Assembly: GCA_946414075.1 (NCBI GenBank)
Contig: CAMKNA010000006.1
Coordinates: 1 to 64,000 of the forward strand
Length of the DNA stretch: 64,000 nucleotides
Source: an uncultured Fibrobacter sp.
Lineage (GTDB): Bacteria > Fibrobacterota > Fibrobacteria > Fibrobacterales > Fibrobacteraceae
Direction of reading: 5' to 3'
In this document: positions 60,773 to 64,000 of the stretch, piece by piece
Position numbering within the stretch: the first letter of the stretch is position 1
Layout of the letters: each line of letters begins with the position of its first letter
Translations under genes and position numbers: made by a program
The notes under the pieces: model-generated
What the model saw: only the letters and a program-made list of their open reading frames with translations
Told to the model about the DNA's origin: nothing
Database searches by the model: none

Positions 60773-61773
60773 AGGGTCTCCACCATGAAGGGTATGCTGT
60801 CGCGGTTGGGCATGTTCCGGTTGACAATCCACATGTTGGAAACACCTTCCATCAGCTCGTCCGCGTTCTGCAGGGTGTTCTCCGTACTTTCCATGAAGTC
60901 CGAAAGCCCAATGGTGATTTTCCCGAGTTCGGTAATCATGTCGTCTGCGCGTCCCACTGTACCATCAAGCTTGCCCATGAGAGCGTCCACCTTTCCGGGC
61001 AGGGGCTTCAGTTCCGTCATCATGCCGGAAACATCGTCCATCATGCCGGAGACATTGCTCATCACATTGTCCATCCGGTTTATGAGGGGCGGGACGGTCA
61101 ACTGCAAGGTATCCATCAGGTCCGAAACCTTGTGAATGGCTCTTGTTCCGCTAAGAGTGATGTCGTCCAGACGGACAAGCTGTCGGTTCAAGTTGTCGTA
61201 GAGGGTGCGGGAACCGAACAGGGCGCCGATAGTGGTTCCCGTATCCATGGCCATGGATACCAGGGTATCGGCGGCATCGATAAGCTGGTTCACGCGGCCC
61301 AGCAGTTCGTTGGCCGTCTCCAGCACGGTCTCGATATCCTGGGCCTTGCCTGGCGGCAAGAAATCCCCGTTTTCCAGCACACGGCCTTTCCCGCGCTTGA
61401 CATCGATGTTGACCACACGGGCCGAAATCACGTTCTGGTCGCGGATGGCGTACACCTGGGCGCTGTCGGTAATCCAGTTCTGGAACTGCTTCCGGAGGGT
61501 GAATTCCATATAAACGCCATCGCCCTCGATCTTCATGTCCGAAATCTGCCCCACGTCCACACCGCTAATCTGCACGCGGGTGCCGGGCCTAAGACCCAGG
61601 GCCTTGTCGAAGGTACTGTGGAGCTTGTACTCCTCCACGCCGATCATTCCGCTGGTAAAAAGCTTCGTATAGAGCACAAGTCCGAACACCATCACGGCAA
61701 CCGTAAAGAAGATACCGACCAAAAGGCCGGACATCTCCATCCAGTTTATCTGCTTGATGGGCTTGAACTTCAT
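60766..61773 (-). CDS. MCE/MlaD-family lipid transport protein
   Basis: A 335-aa protein with one N-terminal membrane helix (GLLVGIFFTVAVMVFGLVLY), an MCE domain ('FDKALGLRPGTRVQISGVDVGQISDMKI'-type pattern, shown as GLRPGTRVQISGVDVG) and a long helical C-terminus ('NVSGMMDDVSGMMTEL'). It probably binds phospholipids between the membranes as part of an Mla-like ABC system, whose ATPase and permease are not in view. The start lies 7 nt after TATATT. Confidence 0.9.
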   Translation of the reverse strand: MKFKPIKQINWMEMSGLLVGIFFTVAVMVFGLVLYTKLFTSGMIGVEEYKLHSTFDKALGLRPGTRVQISGVDVGQISDMKIEGDGVYMEFTLRKQFQNWITDSAQVYAIRDQNVISARVVNIDVKRGKGRVLENGDFLPPGKAQDIETVLETANELLGRVNQLIDAADTLVSMAMDTGTTIGALFGSRTLYDNLNRQLVRLDDITLSGTRAIHKVSDLMDTLQLTVPPLINRMDNVMSNVSGMMDDVSGMMTELKPLPGKVDALMGKLDGTVGRADDMITELGKITIGLSDFMESTENTLQNADELMEGVSNMWIVNRNMPNRDSIPFMVETLW

Positions 61774-61780
61774 GCGAAAA

Positions 61781-61786
61781 AATATA
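61781..61786 (-). promoter_or_regulatory. TATATT box 7 nt before the MCE start
   Basis: Minus-strand TATATT, then a 7-nt gap and ATG. Confidence 0.5.
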
Positions 61787-61840
61787 GAAACAGGTAGGCC
61801 GGCCCCCTTGTTCTTGGAATCCAAAACCTAATTTTGGAAT

Positions 61841-63028
61841 ATGGATTTTCTTGAATTTTTGAACAAATCGGTTACGCCGTACCATACGGTAGAGTGTCTC
61901 AGGCAGATTTTGGCTCCTGCTGGTGACAAAATAAGGCTTTTTGCCCGTGGTGGCGCCCTTATTGCGGTTAGGCCTCCTCAGGCTATAGACGGGGAATCCA
62001 GATTTAGGATTGCCCTTGCCCATACGGACTATCCGACCCTAAAGATTACCCCCAATCCGGACGGCTCGGCGGCTGGGGTGCGGACGCTCCATCCTGAAAT
62101 CTACGGAAGCCCCCTATTTACCAGCTGGCTTGACCGGGATCTCGGATATGCAGGTCTCTTGGCCTTTGAACAGGATGGCAAGGTGCAGACCACGCTGGTC
62201 CGTGGTGACAAGCTATTCCGCATTCCGCAGCTGGCGGTTCACTTGAACCGGAATGTGAACCAGGATGGTCTCAAGGTAAATCCCCAGACGGACCTGAATG
62301 TTCTATGGACCGCCGTAAGCGGGAAGGAGCTTTTTGTGGAGGCCTTGCAGGGGGCACTGCCAGATGGCGCCAGACTCCTGGATTTCGATATTCAACTGTT
62401 CGATGCCCAGCCGGCCCAATACGGCGGCTTTGAAGACGAGTGGATTTATTCGGGAAGGCTTGACAACCTGAGTAGTTGCCATGCCATCGTAGAGGCTTTC
62501 GCCGCCGCGGAACCTTCGAAAAGAGATTTCCAGGTGGCGGTCTTTTTCAATAACGAGGAAGTGGGTTCTACCACCCGCGAAGGGGCTGCCGGCAATTTCT
62601 TGAAAAGTGTATTGGATTCTTTAACTCCGGATTCCGAGTTCCGAACTCCAAATTCACTCGCCCTTTCCATTGACATGGCCCATGCCTGTCATCCAAGCTT
62701 TGGGAACAAGCATGAACCGAACCATGCCCCCGTTCTGGGCGGCGGTGTTGTGCTAAAGGCCAATTCTCAAAAAAGATACGCCAGCGATGTATATTCCTGC
62801 GCTCAATTCAAATTACTTTGCGAACAAAGTAATATCCCATACCAAGTCTTTGTTTCCCGCAACGACATGCCCTGTGGCTCAACGGTAGGCCCTGCGGTTT
62901 CGGCTAGTCTCGGAATCCCGACAGTAGATATCGGCGAACCTATGCTCAGTATGCACAGTATCCGCGAAATGACAGCGGTAAAGGATCACGGGGATATGAT
63001 ACGGCTCGTTTCGGCCTTGTTCCACTAA
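61841..63028 (+). CDS. M18-family aminopeptidase
   Basis: A 395-aa zinc aminopeptidase. Metal and catalytic residues are expected in 'IALAHTDYPTLKI' (His), 'GRLDNLSSC' (bridging Asp), 'FFNNEEVGSTT' (Glu pair), 'SIDMAHACHPSF' (Asp) and 'MLSMHSIREM' (His). It trims N-terminal residues, often acidic ones, from cytoplasmic peptides. A short segment 'LTPDSEFRTPNS' is encoded by a repetitive stretch of the CCGAATTC/AACTCC kind and looks like an in-frame insertion. Confidence 0.92.
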   Translation: MDFLEFLNKSVTPYHTVECLRQILAPAGDKIRLFARGGALIAVRPPQAIDGESRFRIALAHTDYPTLKITPNPDGSAAGVRTLHPEIYGSPLFTSWLDRDLGYAGLLAFEQDGKVQTTLVRGDKLFRIPQLAVHLNRNVNQDGLKVNPQTDLNVLWTAVSGKELFVEALQGALPDGARLLDFDIQLFDAQPAQYGGFEDEWIYSGRLDNLSSCHAIVEAFAAAEPSKRDFQVAVFFNNEEVGSTTREGAAGNFLKSVLDSLTPDSEFRTPNSLALSIDMAHACHPSFGNKHEPNHAPVLGGGVVLKANSQKRYASDVYSCAQFKLLCEQSNIPYQVFVSRNDMPCGSTVGPAVSASLGIPTVDIGEPMLSMHSIREMTAVKDHGDMIRLVSALFH

Positions 63029-63062
63029 TAGGATTGTATGAAATAGTTACATTTGCTAGTGC

Positions 63063-63512
63063 ATGTCTGCTACTAGGTTAAGAAAGCTTCTCGATGCATC
63101 TTCCCGTAATCGCTTACTGGGACAATTTTTGCGGTACATGGTAACAGGCGGCCTTGCGTTTGCCGTTGACTTTGGATTGTTTGCTGTTTGTCTTTATACC
63201 ATTGAATGGCACTATCTGGTTGCAAATTTGATGGGCCTTGTGGCGGGGCTGATCGTCAATTATGTTCTGAGTGTTGTGTGGGTCTTTGTCGCCTGCAAAA
63301 GGACATTGGAGAAGAATAGAGGCCTTGAATTTTTCCTATTCACTCTTGTGGGTATTGCTGGAATAGGCATAAATCAGTTGCTGATGTATTTGATGGTTGG
63401 CCAATTTGGTTGGAATGAGATGATGTCCAAGATAATAGCCGCGGGTTTGGTGTTAGTGTGGAATTTTGGTGCGCGAAAGTTCATGCTTTTTCGCGGAAAA
63501 AGAACGGCATGA
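63063..63512 (+). CDS. GtrA-family membrane protein
   Basis: A 149-aa protein with four membrane helices ('FLRYMVTGGLAFAVDFGLF', 'VANLMGLVAGLIVNYVLSVV' and two more). GtrA proteins move or hold polyprenyl-linked sugars for surface polysaccharide or O-antigen modification. It is followed 15 nt later by an FAD-dependent oxidoreductase, a pairing that suggests a surface-polysaccharide locus continuing past the window. Confidence 0.9.
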   Translation: MSATRLRKLLDASSRNRLLGQFLRYMVTGGLAFAVDFGLFAVCLYTIEWHYLVANLMGLVAGLIVNYVLSVVWVFVACKRTLEKNRGLEFFLFTLVGIAGIGINQLLMYLMVGQFGWNEMMSKIIAAGLVLVWNFGARKFMLFRGKRTA

Positions 63513-63527
63513 TTGGAGTCAGGGTCT

Positions 63528-64000
63528 ATGGCTGAAATGAAAAAAATCGCGGTCATTGCTGGTGCGGGTCCTGCAGGCCTGACGGCGGCTCTGGAACTGT
63601 TGCGCACGACCGATGTTAAGCCCGTAATTTTTGAGGCCGAGAATGTTATTGGTGGAATCTCCCGTACGGCACGCTATAATGGGAACCGCATGGATATCGG
63701 CGGCCACCGCTTCTTTAGCAAGAGCGATACGGTAATGGACTGGTGGCAGGGGATTTTGCCCCTGCAAGGTTCTGCAAGCAAGGACGACATCGCCATCGGG
63801 CGCAGCGTTCCGCTGGTACAGGGCGGACCGGATCCCGAGAAGACGGATTATGTGATGCTTTGCCGTAGTCGACTTTCCCGAATACTCTTCTTGCGAAAGC
63901 TTTTCGATTACCCGGTAAGCTTGAATGGCGACACCATCCGGAATCTGGGTCTGTGGCGCATGTTCAAGATTGGCATGAGCTATCTCAAGGTGCAGCTCTT
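63528..64000 (+). CDS. FAD/NAD(P)-dependent oxidoreductase (partial)
   Basis: Not in the track because it runs off the window. The N-terminus translates as [20 protein letters not shown], a dinucleotide-binding GxGxxG, then '[20 protein letters not shown]' and '[10 protein letters not shown]', typical of the amine-oxidase/UDP-galactopyranose-mutase-like group found in polysaccharide loci. 157 codons are visible. The exact reaction is not determinable from this part. Confidence 0.85.
   Translation, partial: MAEMKKIAVIAGAGPAGLTAALELLRTTDVKPVIFEAENVIGGISRTARYNGNRMDIGGHRFFSKSDTVMDWWQGILPLQGSASKDDIAIGRSVPLVQGGPDPEKTDYVMLCRSRLSRILFLRKLFDYPVSLNGDTIRNLGLWRMFKIGMSYLKVQL

Noticed and set aside
1-64000. 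CRISPR arrays, tRNA and rRNA genes
   Set aside because: No regularly spaced repeats and no convincing cloverleaf or rRNA segments were seen on reading. A tRNAscan/Infernal run would settle it.

Overview
The window looks like a chromosomal segment of a Fibrobacter species. The main evidence is four lipoproteins carrying the 'Fibrobacter succinogenes major paralogous' (FISUMP) domain, a secreted protein ending in a type 9 secretion (T9SS) type A sorting domain, a CE2-type esterase suited to plant-polysaccharide degradation, and the general mix of genes. The taxon is an inference from gene content. About 53 protein-coding genes are supported. I saw no rRNA, tRNA or CRISPR array.

Layout. 0-8 kb: a BatD-like membrane protein, a DUF4434 glycosidase-like protein, a Cys-rich secreted protein, GNAT, SMR efflux, TfoX-N, MoxR ATPase, CatB-type acetyltransferase and an alpha/beta hydrolase. 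7.3-12.8 kb: purA, a CRP/FNR regulator, a PASTA protein, a TPR lipoprotein and a LolB-like lipoprotein on the plus strand. 12.8-15.7 kb: an iron-type alcohol dehydrogenase and metY with a long structured leader. 15.7-25.3 kb is an accessory island: an ORF6N protein with a PLD-like C-terminus, a decayed HigBA/RelE toxin-antitoxin pair between direct repeats, a 1,648-aa exonuclease-RecQ-UvrD fusion with AT-rich codons, a FISUMP lipoprotein and a second ORF6N-PLD protein. 25.3-27.6 kb: a two-gene operon for cysteine synthesis from homocysteine (MccB/MetB-like then MccA/CysK-like), behind a cysteine-codon leader peptide and terminator. 27.7-40.8 kb: small enzymes, a T9SS-exported M6-like pseudoprotease, an SUMF1-like lipoprotein, NlpE, a LytTR regulator, signal peptidase I, an Ig-like lipoprotein and a DinG-type helicase. 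41-46.5 kb: a RhuM-PLD protein divergent from three FISUMP lipoproteins. 46.7-54.1 kb: a helicase-associated orphan, cytochrome c, CE2 esterase, a GGDEF protein and a membrane pyrophosphatase. 54.2-60 kb: a tightly coupled ispA-dxs-trmH-pyrF run followed by an anchored protein. 60-64 kb: an MCE/MlaD transport protein, M18 aminopeptidase, GtrA and the start of an FAD oxidoreductase.

How the parts work together. metY makes homocysteine from O-acetylhomoserine and sulfide. The mccB-mccA pair would convert homocysteine to cysteine. Both transcription units share the same upstream architecture: a 17-bp MET-box-like palindrome, a second 9-bp motif exactly 13 bp downstream, then a -35/-10 promoter with 17-bp spacing. 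The distance to the -35 differs by exactly 11 bp, one helical turn. Downstream, metY has a structured leader with competing hairpins, while mccB has a leader peptide (CCWCHCRC), an antiterminator and a terminator.

Two further signals run through the window. One is a recurrent TATATT-type -10 box placed 6-8 nt before start codons, implying leaderless transcripts. The other is that all three PLD-fused ORF6N/RhuM genes, plus the toxin gene, sit behind an intrinsic-terminator-like hairpin lying between promoter and ribosome binding site. The last pattern and the sulfur-control system are the best candidates here for undescribed biology.
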